Part shown: positions 1 through 7,611 of the stretch, in pieces
Position numbering within the stretch: position 1 is the stretch's first letter
Layout of the letters: each line of letters begins with the position of its first letter
Notes under the pieces: generated by a model
What the model was told of the DNA's origin: nothing
The model's input: only the letters and a program-made list of their open reading frames with translations
Database searches by the model: none
Assembly: GCA_029879245.1 (NCBI GenBank)
Contig: JAOUQQ010000010.1
Location: 1 to 41,754 of the forward strand
DNA: 41,754 bases
Origin: Chromatiales bacterium
GTDB lineage: Bacteria > Pseudomonadota > Gammaproteobacteria > Thiohalomonadales > Thiohalomonadaceae
Direction: 5' to 3'
Program-made: the position numbers and the translations under genes

Positions 1-59
1 GTCACACCGAGAACCTGCCGCGTGCCATGGTCACCGGGAAAAAACGCAGAGAAGAGTAA
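1..59 (+). CDS. Cytochrome b561-family protein, 3' end only
   Basis: Only the last 18 codons are in the window, read from base 3 to a TAA at 57-59. The tail HTENLPRAMVTGKKRREE lines up with QHENLPRAMVSGNKQGEA in the b561 domain of the next gene (its residues 169-186). That identifies this as the end of a second, closely related b561 membrane cytochrome that stops just after its last membrane helix. The next gene starts two bases later, so the two are an adjacent tandem pair in one operon. Role inferred: membrane quinol-to-periplasm electron transfer feeding the c-type cytochromes downstream. Confidence 0.75.
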   Translation, partial: HTENLPRAMVTGKKRREE

Positions 60-60
60 G

Positions 61-1167
61 ATGGCGATGATCCGCGTCTGGGATCTGCCGACACGGACGT
101 TCCACTGGCTCTTTGCCGCGGCCTGCGTCGTTGCCTGGGTAACGGGTGACGATGCCCGCAACACCCACCTCCATACCTTTGCCGGTTATTGCGCCCTTGG
201 GCTGGTCCTGTTTCGTCTGGTGTGGGGTGTTGTCGGTGGACGTTACGCACGTTTCTCAAGTTTTGTACGCAGGCCGCGCGCACTCATCGAACACATCAGT
301 GATCTAAAACGGCCGCTGCGCACACACCATCTGGGCCACAATCCGGCCGGTGGCTGGGCCGTGGTTATCCTGCTCACCCTGGTGCTGCTGCTGGGTATTA
401 GCGGTATCGCCGTGCTGGGTGGTGAGGAGGGATTCGGCCCGCTGGCAGGCGTGTTAACAATTGCACAGGGAGTTGCCATTCATGCTCTGCACGAGTGGCT
501 CGGCTGGGTGTTATTAGGAATGGTGTTGCTGCATCTTGCCGGTGTCATTTTTGAGAGTTCTTTGCAGCACGAAAATCTGCCGCGCGCCATGGTGAGTGGT
601 AATAAACAGGGTGAGGCAGCAGATGCAGAGCCCAATAATTCAACCAGAATTGCGATTGCAATGGTGGCAATCATTACGCTCAGCGCGCTTATCAATCTTA
701 AGCCCTATTTAAGCCAGGATGCGGATAATCCCTATCAGCCCTATCACCAGCCACCGCTGGTTCAGAATACGTTATGGCAGGAGAGCTGCAGTGAGTGTCA
801 CCTCGCCTATCACCCAGCTACCCTGCCATGGCGTAGCTGGCAGCGAATCTTTTATGAGCAAGAGAATCATTTTGATGAGGATCTCGCTCTGGATCCAGGA
901 GATGTTACCGCGCTGCTCGATTTTTCCCGTACCAACAGCGCAGAGAAGATCAATCGCGAGATTTCGTGGCGTACCACACACTCTTTGAACAGTAATGAAA
1001 CCCCGCTACGGATCACCGGGACTAACTACTGGAAGGCCACCCATGCCGATATCGATGAGGCGCTGTGGCGAGATGAAAGAGTAAAGGGAAAATTTAACTG
1101 TAATAACTGCCACCGTGATGCGGAGGCGGGAAGTTTTAGTAACGGTGCCATGGCACTACCGAGGTAG
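61..1167 (+). CDS. Cytochrome b561 fused to a diheme cytochrome c (DHC-like) domain
   Basis: A 368-residue membrane protein. The ATG at 61 is chosen because a GAAGAG ribosome binding site lies just upstream, inside the end of the previous gene; an earlier in-frame ATG at 22 sits inside that gene. Residues about 12-165 hold four membrane segments with histidines placed for two b hemes, as in the nickel/cytochrome b561 family. A fifth helix spans about 195-213. A periplasmic tail follows with two CxxCH heme c motifs, CSECH at 243-247 and CNNCH at 347-351. The tail shares SC.SCHxAY, LPxRSWQ and TPLRI with the soluble diheme protein at 1610. Known: b561, DHC and SHP genes commonly cluster. Inferred: it passes electrons from quinol through its own c hemes to the soluble partners. 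Confidence 0.87.
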   Translation: MAMIRVWDLPTRTFHWLFAAACVVAWVTGDDARNTHLHTFAGYCALGLVLFRLVWGVVGGRYARFSSFVRRPRALIEHISDLKRPLRTHHLGHNPAGGWAVVILLTLVLLLGISGIAVLGGEEGFGPLAGVLTIAQGVAIHALHEWLGWVLLGMVLLHLAGVIFESSLQHENLPRAMVSGNKQGEAADAEPNNSTRIAIAMVAIITLSALINLKPYLSQDADNPYQPYHQPPLVQNTLWQESCSECHLAYHPATLPWRSWQRIFYEQENHFDEDLALDPGDVTALLDFSRTNSAEKINREISWRTTHSLNSNETPLRITGTNYWKATHADIDEALWRDERVKGKFNCNNCHRDAEAGSFSNGAMALPR

Positions 1168-1203
1168 TCCCCCCGGATACCACACAGAAGAGGAGATAGT
1201 GTG

Positions 1204-1596
1204 ATGAAACGTTGTCTGATTATGACCGTACTACTGCTCGGGATAAACAGCCTGGCCATCGCCGATACGGTGGATGAGCGTCTTGCCGCCTACCAGGCGG
1301 AAGGTGCGGGGGAGTTCAGCGCCGAGCGAGGCAGAGAGATGTGGTTTAAAAGTTATAGCACAGAGGGGCAGGAGAGAAGCTGCACCAGTTGTCATACCGA
1401 CAATGCCGGTAAAAGTGGCAAGCATGCAAAGACCGGCAAGCCGATTGAGCCGATGGCTCCCTCGGTCAACCCCGAGCGGCTGACCGATGCAAAGAAGATC
1501 GAGAAGTGGTTCAAGCGTAACTGCAAGTGGACCGTGGGGCGTGAGTGTACCGCGCAGGAGAAGGGTGACTTTCTTACCTACCTCCGTGACCTGTAA
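1204..1596 (+). CDS. shp: SHP-type oxygen-binding monoheme cytochrome c (DUF1924)
   Basis: A 130-residue periplasmic cytochrome. Signal peptide of about 20 residues (cleavage near AIA-DT), one CTSCH heme site at residues 60-64, then the DUF1924/SHP signature with GKSGKHAKTGKPIEPMAPS and a C-terminal RNCKWTVGREC stretch. In Rhodobacter sphaeroides heme protein (SHP) an Asn is the labile sixth heme ligand and leaves on reduction so that O2 or NO can bind. Asn106 next to Cys107 is the candidate here, with Cys107 and Cys115 a possible disulfide. ATG 1204 (AGGAG eight bases upstream) is preferred over the in-frame GTG at 1201. It sits 13 bases before the diheme cytochrome, its expected electron donor. 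Confidence 0.86.
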   Translation: MKRCLIMTVLLLGINSLAIADTVDERLAAYQAEGAGEFSAERGREMWFKSYSTEGQERSCTSCHTDNAGKSGKHAKTGKPIEPMAPSVNPERLTDAKKIEKWFKRNCKWTVGRECTAQEKGDFLTYLRDL

Positions 1597-1609
1597 GTGA
1601 GGTAATGAG

Positions 1610-2140
1610 ATGAAAAAATTAATCGTAGCGATAATGAGTGCGGGGGTAATGGTACTGGTCGGTGTGGCGAGTGCTGATGATGACGAGCGTGGACGCCGTG
1701 GGCCCGATGTGAAACCGATGACAAATCCGCTCTATCTATCTGAGTGCGGCAGTTGTCACTTTGCCTACCAGGCCGGCTTTCTTCCCGCCCGCTCGTGGCA
1801 AAAACTGATGGGTGGCCTGGCCGATCACTTTGGTGACAACGCCGAGCTGAATGAGACAGATCGCGAGGTAATTGAGACCTATCTGGTCGCTAATGCGGCA
1901 GACAGGGTAGAGGGACGCCGTTCGAATAAATTTATGCGCTCCATTGGCGATAGTACCCCGCTGCGTATCAGCGAGGTGCGTTACTTTCGCCATGAGCACG
2001 ACGAGATCCCGCAACGGGTGATCAAACATAAGAATATTGGCAGCTTCAGCAACTGCATCGCCTGTCACACCAAAGCCGATCTTGGCTCCTACGCCGAGCG
2101 GGAGATCCGTATTCCGGGTGTGGGTCGGTGGGAGGATTAA
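1610..2140 (+). CDS. Soluble diheme cytochrome c (DHC family), electron donor to SHP
   Basis: 176 residues with a 22-residue signal peptide (ending ASA-DDD) and two CxxCH motifs, CGSCH at 46-50 and CIACH at 149-153, so a periplasmic diheme cytochrome. The spacing and the LPARSWQ and TPLRI blocks match the DHC family, whose known role is rapid electron transfer to SHP. The same domain is fused to the b561 two genes upstream, so the operon carries a membrane-tethered and a free copy. A GAGG ribosome binding site precedes the ATG. Its stop overlaps the stop of the convergent RNase T gene. Confidence 0.87.
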   Translation: MKKLIVAIMSAGVMVLVGVASADDDERGRRGPDVKPMTNPLYLSECGSCHFAYQAGFLPARSWQKLMGGLADHFGDNAELNETDREVIETYLVANAADRVEGRRSNKFMRSIGDSTPLRISEVRYFRHEHDEIPQRVIKHKNIGSFSNCIACHTKADLGSYAEREIRIPGVGRWED

Positions 2141-2766
2141 AGCAGTGGGCAACCACCCAGCTCACGCCACCGGTTAACAATCGCACAAAACAATTCAGCG
2201 GTGCGCTCGGCATCATAGATCGCTGAGTGGGCCTGACCACTGTCGAAGGGGATATCTGCCGCCTGGCACGCCTTGGCCAGCACCGTCTGACCATAGGCAA
2301 GACCACCGAGGGTGGCGGTATCGAAACAGCTGAAGCTGTGGAAGGGACTCTTCTTATGGTTAGTGCGCTCCACCGCGGCGCGGATGAATCCCAGATCAAA
2401 GAAGGCGTTGTGCCCCACCAGGATGGCACGCGTGCAGCCCTGTGCCTTTACTTCCTCACTGATGGGGGTAAAGATGTGATCCAGCGCTGCCATCTCCTGT
2501 TTCGCCATACGAAACGGGTTGAAGGGGTCGATACCGGTAAAATCGAGTGCCCGTTGCTCCAGATTAGCCCCGGGAAAGGGCTCCACATGGCAGGAGATGG
2601 TCTGACTGAGGCGCAGGGTGCCATCGTCGTCCATCCGCACCGTAACGGCGGCGATCTCCAGCAGGGCGTCGGTCTCAGCGTTAAAGCCGGCGGTCTCCAC
2701 ATCGACAATCACAGGCAAAAAGCCGCGAAAGCGCTGCGCAATTTTGGGGGTTCTGTTCTCAGGCAT
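2137..2766 (-). CDS. rnt: Ribonuclease T (DEDDh 3'-5' exonuclease)
   Basis: 209 residues, the usual RNase T length. All DEDDh metal ligands are visible: Asp22 and Glu24 in VDVETAGF, Asp124 in [10 protein letters not shown], and His180 with Asp185 in HSAIYDAE, one off from the E. coli numbering. Known function: homodimeric trimming of tRNA CCA ends (end turnover) and 3' maturation of small stable RNAs in the cytoplasm. It is transcribed towards the cytochrome operon and the two stop codons interlock in TTAA at 2137-2140. No terminator is visible between them. Confidence 0.95.
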   Translation of the reverse strand: MPENRTPKIAQRFRGFLPVIVDVETAGFNAETDALLEIAAVTVRMDDDGTLRLSQTISCHVEPFPGANLEQRALDFTGIDPFNPFRMAKQEMAALDHIFTPISEEVKAQGCTRAILVGHNAFFDLGFIRAAVERTNHKKSPFHSFSCFDTATLGGLAYGQTVLAKACQAADIPFDSGQAHSAIYDAERTAELFCAIVNRWRELGGCPLL

Positions 2767-2814
2767 GGGGGCAGCTTACCGGATCGCACGGCAATGATCT
2801 AAGGGGAAGGGGAA

Positions 2815-3681
2815 ATGAAGTTAATGACATCGCTTGCTGCAAGGGTTTTTACGGTGTGGCTGCTACTGCTCGGCTCTGCGCAGGCCGCCGAGCAGGGGCT
2901 GTTGTGGCAGGTGAGTGGCAAGGGTGTAAATGGCTATCTCTTCGGCACCATGCACAGTGAAGACCCCAGGGTCACGACACTGCCCGCCCCAGTGCAGCAG
3001 GCCCTTGAGCGTGCCGAGACCCTGATGCTGGAGCTTTCGCTCGATGCCGGGACACAGTTGGCGGTAGCCCAGGCGATGATGCTGCCGCAGGGGAGTACGC
3101 TCAGTGACCTCATCGGCAAGGAGCTAGCCAGGGAGACAGAGCGGGCGATGGCAGGGTTCGGCATACCGGCAGAGGTCACCTCGCAGATGCAGCCCTGGGC
3201 TTCAGTGCTCACCTTGAGTATGCCGAAGATGGCGACGGGAGAGGTGCTAGATCTGCTGCTCTATCAGCAGGGACAGAATTCCGGCAAACGGTTTGTCGCG
3301 CTGGAGACCCCCGACGAACAGATGGGGATATTTACCAGCCTGAGTGTTAGTGAACAGAAGACGCTGCTGAGTCAGGTGTTAAAAGAGCACAAAACCTACC
3401 CCGAAATGTTTGAACAACTGACCATGGCCTATCTCGAACGAGATCTCGATGCGATGGTGAGACTCAGTGAAGCCAATCCGATGAGTAGCGATACTGAACT
3501 ACAAAAAAAGATGATGAGTAAACTTCTGGAACAACGAAATCATCGCATGGTGGAACGTATTATTCCGGAGCTAAAACAGGGGACGATATTTGTTGGTGTA
3601 GGGGCGTTGCACCTGCCGGGTGAGCAGGGGTTGGTGGCGTTATTGCGTGAACGGGGATATGCGGTGTCGGCACTCTATTGA
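2815..3681 (+). CDS. TraB/GumN family exported protein
   Basis: 288 residues. A signal peptide ends at about residue 24 (AQA-AEQ), so it is exported. The TraB/GumN (Tiki-like, PF01963) hallmarks are present: LFGTMHSEDPRV near the N-terminus, the MLELS strand, and the C-terminal GVGALHLPGEQGLV motif. Tiki proteins are metal-dependent proteases of this clan; the bacterial members are mostly uncharacterised, so the substrate is unknown. A purine-rich AAGGGGAAGGGG ribosome binding site precedes the ATG. It has its own start region back to back with rnt and is followed by an AT-rich patch. Confidence 0.85.
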   Translation: MKLMTSLAARVFTVWLLLLGSAQAAEQGLLWQVSGKGVNGYLFGTMHSEDPRVTTLPAPVQQALERAETLMLELSLDAGTQLAVAQAMMLPQGSTLSDLIGKELARETERAMAGFGIPAEVTSQMQPWASVLTLSMPKMATGEVLDLLLYQQGQNSGKRFVALETPDEQMGIFTSLSVSEQKTLLSQVLKEHKTYPEMFEQLTMAYLERDLDAMVRLSEANPMSSDTELQKKMMSKLLEQRNHRMVERIIPELKQGTIFVGVGALHLPGEQGLVALLRERGYAVSALY

Positions 3682-3845
3682 AAGTAGAGTGATAATGAAC
3701 AGCCGGTGCAGGGATTGGCGGTTGGTTAGGTTAACAGATGGATGTTGGGGGGTAATGGGCTGTTGATTTAAGAAACCGCTGTTAGTGAGGATTTTTCTCT
3801 TATATTAGGCATGATGTTTCTCTGCCGAGGTTATTTTGTGCAGGA

Positions 3846-4157
3846 GTGAAGCTCACCCAGTTTAACGAACACTTTAAATCAGCCACAGAAAACCAATGGA
3901 TTAGAGTCGTTGAAACTCAAATAAGTATGAAAAATTCACTCATTTACGTAATAAAGTATCTAGTTGCTTGGGCATGTGGGCTTGCCATGATTGTTGGGCT
4001 GGCAGCTCTTATATTTGAGGATGATATTGTTGTTAGAGTTGTAGGGGGAGTATCAGCATTGGTGGCTGTTGTTGTTGGTAATATGGTATGGAAGAAGAAA
4101 ACTAACGTTGATACTAAGCGTACCGAAACCAAGGGTTCAGAGTCGTTGAAACCCTGA
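3846..4157 (+). CDS. Small predicted membrane protein, unknown function
   Basis: A 103-codon frame from GTG 3846, or 77 codons from ATG 3927; neither start has a convincing ribosome binding site. Two hydrophobic helices (IYVIKYLVAWACGLAMIVGL and VVGGVSALVAVVVGNMVW) followed by a lysine-rich tail suggest a small inner-membrane protein with two segments. Base composition is visibly more AT-rich than its neighbours, and it lies beside a RAYT remnant and a long hairpin, so it may be acquired DNA. I do not recognise a family. Confidence 0.45.
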   Translation: MKLTQFNEHFKSATENQWIRVVETQISMKNSLIYVIKYLVAWACGLAMIVGLAALIFEDDIVVRVVGGVSALVAVVVGNMVWKKKTNVDTKRTETKGSESLKP

Positions 4158-4201
4158 TGTGCTACCCTTACGTGTAAGGAGCTATAACAACGAGGTACGA
4201 T

Positions 4202-4235
4202 ATGGCAAGGATGCCAAGAGTGATCTGTCCGGGAG
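4202..4235 (+). pseudogene. Remnant of the start of a REP-associated (RAYT, Y1) transposase gene
   Basis: After a GAGG ribosome binding site at 4190-4193 an ATG opens the reading MARMPRVICPG. RAYT/IS200-type Y1 transposases typically begin MAR-x-x-RVV-x-PG followed by a HHVTQRG motif. The similarity ends after about 11 codons, where the long hairpin of the next entry begins; the HxH motif and catalytic Tyr are absent. Read as a broken 5' stub, cut by a deletion or insertion. The match is short, so confidence is limited. Confidence 0.42.
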
Positions 4236-4309
4236 ACTGTAAATTAGATTGCCTATCTCCCTTGTGGGTTAATGATAGGCAGATACACAATCTAATTTAC
4301 AGTCTCCTG
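4230..4309. repeat. 80-bp hairpin element: 20-bp perfect inverted repeat with nested stem
   Basis: Arms 4232-4251 (starting GGAGACTGTAAATTAG) and 4288-4307 are exact reverse complements. Inside them GCCTATC (4251-4257) pairs with GATAGGC (4274-4280), and CCC/GGG closes a small tip loop. Seven bases (4281-4287) bulge on one side only. It does not end in a T-run, so it is not a classic terminator on the plus strand. It could be a MITE or solo IS ends (arms resemble some IS256-type termini), a REP-like target of the adjacent RAYT remnant, or a 3' stabiliser for the minus-strand transcript from 4378. No flanking target duplication was seen. Confidence 0.8.
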
Positions 4310-4377
4310 CCCCCTTGAATTCTACCAAATCATCAGCCGATGAGTAGAACCCCATCTCAATATTGTACGGATGAGAT

Positions 4378-4701
4378 TTAATCCGTGTGCCCCTCAACAT
4401 CCAGATACCCCCGCTCGATCGCTGTCTCCAGTGCCTGTGCCCCTTTAGACAACTCCTCAAAAGAGACGCGAAGGTGTTGCAGTCGTTTGAGTTTTTCCGT
4501 TGTTGGTGAACCCTCTCCCAGGCTATTGGCGAGGGTGAAGATCTCAGCCAGGTAGGCGGCCCTTGCCCGTGCGACCATGATGATAACCGGCTTGAGATCC
4601 TCGCACTTTAGATCATCAATCACGGGATTGATGACCTCGCGATTGATGTCTTTGATGGTTTTGTTGATCTCCAGTAGCAGGCGACTGTTATTGGTAGACA
4701 T
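4378..4701 (-). CDS. Conserved-looking small cytoplasmic protein, unknown function
   Basis: 107 residues, no signal peptide or membrane segment, largely helical, with a DINREVINPVIDDLK stretch and a central ARARAAYLAEIF helix. It lies 62 bases downstream of pyrC on the same strand and could be co-transcribed with it. A strong AAGGAG ribosome binding site precedes the ATG but is embedded in a 9-bp hairpin (next entry), suggesting regulated translation. I do not recognise the family. Confidence 0.72.
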   Translation of the reverse strand: MSTNNSRLLLEINKTIKDINREVINPVIDDLKCEDLKPVIIMVARARAAYLAEIFTLANSLGEGSPTTEKLKRLQHLRVSFEELSKGAQALETAIERGYLDVEGHTD

Positions 4702-4705
4702 GGTT

Positions 4706-4730
4706 ATCTCCTTGGCTTATGCAAGGAGAT
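4706..4730 (-). promoter_or_regulatory. Hairpin masking the ribosome binding site of the gene at 4378-4701
   Basis: On the minus-strand RNA, AUCUCCUUG (from 4730-4722) pairs perfectly with CAAGGAGAU (4714-4706), with a 7-base loop. The second arm contains the AAGGAG ribosome binding site four to five bases before the ATG. The first arm is an exact anti-Shine-Dalgarno. Such a 9-bp stem should hold translation low unless opened by heat, a protein, a small RNA, or ribosomes finishing pyrC just upstream. Pairing is seen; the regulatory effect is inference. Confidence 0.62.
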
Positions 4731-4763
4731 GTAGGGTCTGGGAGGGTGAAAAGCAATGGGCGG

Positions 4764-5801
4764 CTAGACGAGTTGCCAGCCGATCTTCTCACCGGCACGG
4801 AACGGTACTACCACCTCCTCGCCAAACGGGTAGCTGATGGGTACCTCCCACGCCTCCCTGATCAGTGTGATGGTGTCGCTGTTGCGCGGCAGGCGGTAGA
4901 AGTCGGCACCGTGGTGGCTGGCGAAGCCCTCCAGTTTGTCCAGAGCATCTGCCTGCTCAAAGGCCTCGGCGTAGAGTTCGATGGCGGCGTGGGCAGAGTA
5001 GATGCCGGCGCAGCCGCAGGCGTTCTCCTTGGCCCCTTTGGGGTGGGGGGCGGAGTCGGTGCCAAGGAAGAATTTGGGGTTGCCCGAGGTGGCCACCTCT
5101 ACCAGCACCTCGCGGTGGGATTCGCGCTTGAGTACCGGCAGGCAGTAGTGGTGGGGGTGCATGCCGCCCACCAGCATGGCGTTGCGATTGAGCAGCAGGT
5201 GTTGCGGGGTGATGGTGGCGGCCACCTGGTCACCGGCGTGCAGTACAAAGTCGGCCATCTCGCGGGTGGTGATGTGTTCGGCGACCACCTTCAGATCGGG
5301 CACATGATCGAGCAGCGGTTTGAGCACGGTGTCGAGAAACTGCGCCTCGCGGTCGAAGATGTCGATGTGATGATCGGTCACCTCACCGTGCACCAAAAGC
5401 GGCATCCCCAGTTCCGCCATCGCCCGTAGTGCCGCCTCAGGCTTGTAGATGTGGGTCACCCCGGCATCGGAGTTGGTGGTGGCACCGGCAGGATAGAGCT
5501 TGACTGCCTTGACCACGCCGCTCTCCACCGCCCGTTGGATCTCCTCCGGGGTGGTGTTGTCGGTGAGGTAGAGAGTCATCAACGGCTCGAAGTTACTGTC
5601 TGCGGGGAGGGCGGCAAGGATCCGCTCGCGATAGGCGATGGCCTGTTCGGTGGTGGTGACCGGCGGTTTGAGGTTGGGCATCACGATGGCGCGATGGAAG
5701 CGTTCGGCGGTGTGGCCGACCACCGCCTTTAGGCCGTCGCCATCACGCAGGTGAAGGTGCCAGTCATCGGGGCGGGTGAGGGTAAGGGTAGTGCTGCTCA
5801 T
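4764..5801 (-). CDS. pyrC: Dihydroorotase
   Basis: 345 residues, the length of the short gammaproteobacterial class. It catalyses reversible cyclisation of carbamoyl aspartate to dihydroorotate in de novo pyrimidine synthesis. Zinc and catalytic residues are in place: HLH at 15-17, the carbamylated-lysine equivalent Lys101 in VKLYPAG, His138 in LLVHGE, His176 in AEHITT, and Asp249 in LGTDSAPH, each one less than in E. coli PyrC. Other pyr genes are not nearby. A small gene with a masked ribosome binding site follows on the same strand. Confidence 0.96.
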   Translation of the reverse strand: MSSTTLTLTRPDDWHLHLRDGDGLKAVVGHTAERFHRAIVMPNLKPPVTTTEQAIAYRERILAALPADSNFEPLMTLYLTDNTTPEEIQRAVESGVVKAVKLYPAGATTNSDAGVTHIYKPEAALRAMAELGMPLLVHGEVTDHHIDIFDREAQFLDTVLKPLLDHVPDLKVVAEHITTREMADFVLHAGDQVAATITPQHLLLNRNAMLVGGMHPHHYCLPVLKRESHREVLVEVATSGNPKFFLGTDSAPHPKGAKENACGCAGIYSAHAAIELYAEAFEQADALDKLEGFASHHGADFYRLPRNSDTITLIREAWEVPISYPFGEEVVVPFRAGEKIGWQLV

Positions 5802-5904
5802 ATCGCTATATTCCGTCGTTGCCTGTTTGTGTGGGGGCGGGGCTATTCTGCCGTAGGGCGGTTCGTGCCATTATCGCCTCTACGAGAGAAGATTGGGAGT
5901 CGAA

Positions 5905-6225
5905 GTGGAGATAACCTTGCTGATTGTTGTGCTTCTGCTGGCCTGGTACTGGTACAGCGGGGCGCAGGCGCGGGAGCAGGTGGTGCAGGCGGCCCGGCTT
6001 GCCTGTGAGCGCCACGACCAGTCACTGCTTGATGAGACGGTGTTGCTGGAGCGATTGCGGCCGCGCCGTGATCGCAGCGGTCGGATGCGTTGGCAGCGTG
6101 AGTACAGCTTTGAGTTCAGCGGTGTCGGGGAGCAGCGTCGCCGTGGCACCGTGGTGCTGTTTGGTGGGCGTATCACCGATCTGCAACTGCAGATGGAGGG
6201 GGGTACCCTCCACGATACTCATTAA
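5905..6225 (+). CDS. DUF3301 family membrane-anchored protein
   Basis: 106 residues from GTG 5905, which has GGAG five bases upstream; an in-frame TTG at 5893 is possible but less well placed. One N-terminal membrane helix (ITLLIVVLLLAWYWY) is followed by QAARLACERHDQSLLDETVLLERLRPRRDR and a YSFEFS...RRGTVVLFGGRI region typical of DUF3301. The soluble part should face the cytoplasm or periplasm as a small beta domain. Function unknown in the family. It is divergent from pyrC and about 100 bases before a LysR gene. Confidence 0.8.
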   Translation: MEITLLIVVLLLAWYWYSGAQAREQVVQAARLACERHDQSLLDETVLLERLRPRRDRSGRMRWQREYSFEFSGVGEQRRRGTVVLFGGRITDLQLQMEGGTLHDTH

Positions 6226-6327
6226 TTTGGCTGATAACCACCTTAACTGTTGTCGTTATCCATCGTTATAAAGTATCCTTGCTGGTCATAAATAGAACAT
6301 ATAGAGCCCCGTAAGGAGAGGGTAGTC

Positions 6328-7227
6328 ATGGCCGATAGACGACTACAGGTATTCCACACCGTGGCCCGCCAGCTGAGCTTCACCAAGGCGGCGGAGTCAC
6401 TGCACATGACTCAGCCGGCAGTCACCTTTCAGGTGCGCCAGCTTGAGGAGTATTTCAATACCCGGCTGTTTGATCGCACCCACAACCGCATCAGCCTTAC
6501 CGAGGCTGGGCAGCGGGTCTATGAGTACGCCGATCGCATCTTCTCGCTCTATGCGGAGATGGAGAACTCGGTGCGCGACCTCACAGGTGAGGTGAGCGGG
6601 GTACTTATGCTGGGTGCTAGCACTACCATCGCCGAATATATGCTGCCAGCGCTATTGGGTGACTTTAAGGCGAAGTATCCGGAGGTCTCGATCCGCCTGC
6701 AGGTGGCCAATACCGATGGTATCGTCTCGATGGTGGAGAACAATACCATCGACCTCGGTGTCGTCGAGGCGCCGGTGAGCAACAAAAACCTGGTGGTCGA
6801 GAACTGTCGCATGGACAAGATGGTGCTGGCAGTCCCTCCCAACCATGAACTGGCGGGACGCGACAGCGTGCCGATCACCGAGCTGAGTAACCACCCCTAC
6901 ATCTGTCGTGAGGAGGGCTCCGGTACCCGCGAGGTGATGCTGGAGGCGATGAATGCTGCTGGTGGTAGTCCCTCTAACCTCGACATCGTAATGGAGCTGG
7001 GTAGCCCCGAGGCGGTGAAGGGGGCGGTTGAGGCGGGGATGGGGATCTCGATCCTCTCGCGCGCCACTATCGAGAAGGAGCTGAAGCTCGGCTCGCTGGT
7101 GGCGGTTAACCTCGACGTGCCGATCGAGCGTCCCTTCTCCTTTGTTCACCAGAAGCAGAAGTTCCGCCTGCGTGCGATGGAGAAGCTGCTCGACTTTGCC
7201 AAGAATTACTGTAAAGAGCACCAGTAA
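6328..7227 (+). CDS. LysR-family transcriptional regulator (CbbR/CysL-like)
   Basis: 299 residues. An N-terminal winged helix-turn-helix (about 1-60, SFTKAAESLHMTQPAVTFQVRQLE) is followed by a type 2 periplasmic-binding-protein effector domain (about 90-295). The sequence style, with TTIAEYMLPALLGDFKAKYPEV and EEGSGTREVMLEAM, is that of the CysL/CbbR branch, which senses small metabolites and controls sulfur or carbon fixation genes. The actual target is not evident; no cbb or cys genes are in the window. A ribosome binding site AGGAGAGGG precedes the ATG. The next gene begins immediately after its stop. Confidence 0.88.
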   Translation: MADRRLQVFHTVARQLSFTKAAESLHMTQPAVTFQVRQLEEYFNTRLFDRTHNRISLTEAGQRVYEYADRIFSLYAEMENSVRDLTGEVSGVLMLGASTTIAEYMLPALLGDFKAKYPEVSIRLQVANTDGIVSMVENNTIDLGVVEAPVSNKNLVVENCRMDKMVLAVPPNHELAGRDSVPITELSNHPYICREEGSGTREVMLEAMNAAGGSPSNLDIVMELGSPEAVKGAVEAGMGISILSRATIEKELKLGSLVAVNLDVPIERPFSFVHQKQKFRLRAMEKLLDFAKNYCKEHQ

Positions 7228-7605
7228 GTGTTTCCGATCCCGCAAAATAAAAAGAGAGGACCGGAACGGCGGCTGGCCGAGATCTACGAGTGCCTGGCCG
7301 AAGCGGAGCGCAAGACGCTGCTCGATTTTGCCGAGTTTCTCGCCGAGCGGGCCGGTGCCCAGGCGCCTGAGGTGGCACAACAGCCACTTGAGATCCCACG
7401 CCCTGAGGAAGAGAACGTGGTTGCGGCGATGAAGCGGCTGCGCGAGACCTACCCGATGATCGATCACTCCAAACTGCTGCATGAGTGTTCCGGCCTGATG
7501 GCCGAGCATATGATGCAGGGCCGACCCGCCCCCGAGGTGATCGACGAATTGGAACGGCTGTTCCAGAAGCACTACGAAAAGCAGACCAGTCTAGATAATA
7601 TTTAA
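7228..7605 (+). CDS. Small conserved cytoplasmic protein, unknown function
   Basis: 125 residues starting at a GTG directly abutting the TAA of the LysR gene, so probably translated by coupling; no independent strong ribosome binding site is seen. Highly charged and helical (RLAEIYECLAEAERKTLLDFAEFLAER), with a proline-rich linker near residue 50 and a C-terminal helical part. No signal peptide or membrane segment. It is followed within six bases by a membrane transporter gene, making a three-gene run. Family not recognised with certainty. Confidence 0.68.
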   Translation: MFPIPQNKKRGPERRLAEIYECLAEAERKTLLDFAEFLAERAGAQAPEVAQQPLEIPRPEEENVVAAMKRLRETYPMIDHSKLLHECSGLMAEHMMQGRPAPEVIDELERLFQKHYEKQTSLDNI

Positions 7606-7611
7606 TGCCCT

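Noticed and set aside
3682-3845. Promoter for the small membrane gene (TATATT at 3801)
   Set aside because: No acceptable -35 at a proper distance.
4230-4309. Integron attC site
   Set aside because: The hairpin lacks RYYYAAC/GTTRRRY core sites and there is no integrase or cassette array.
4719-5429. A 236-codon open frame antisense to pyrC
   Set aside because: Glycine/valine-rich shadow of a gene whose active site is fully conserved on the other strand.
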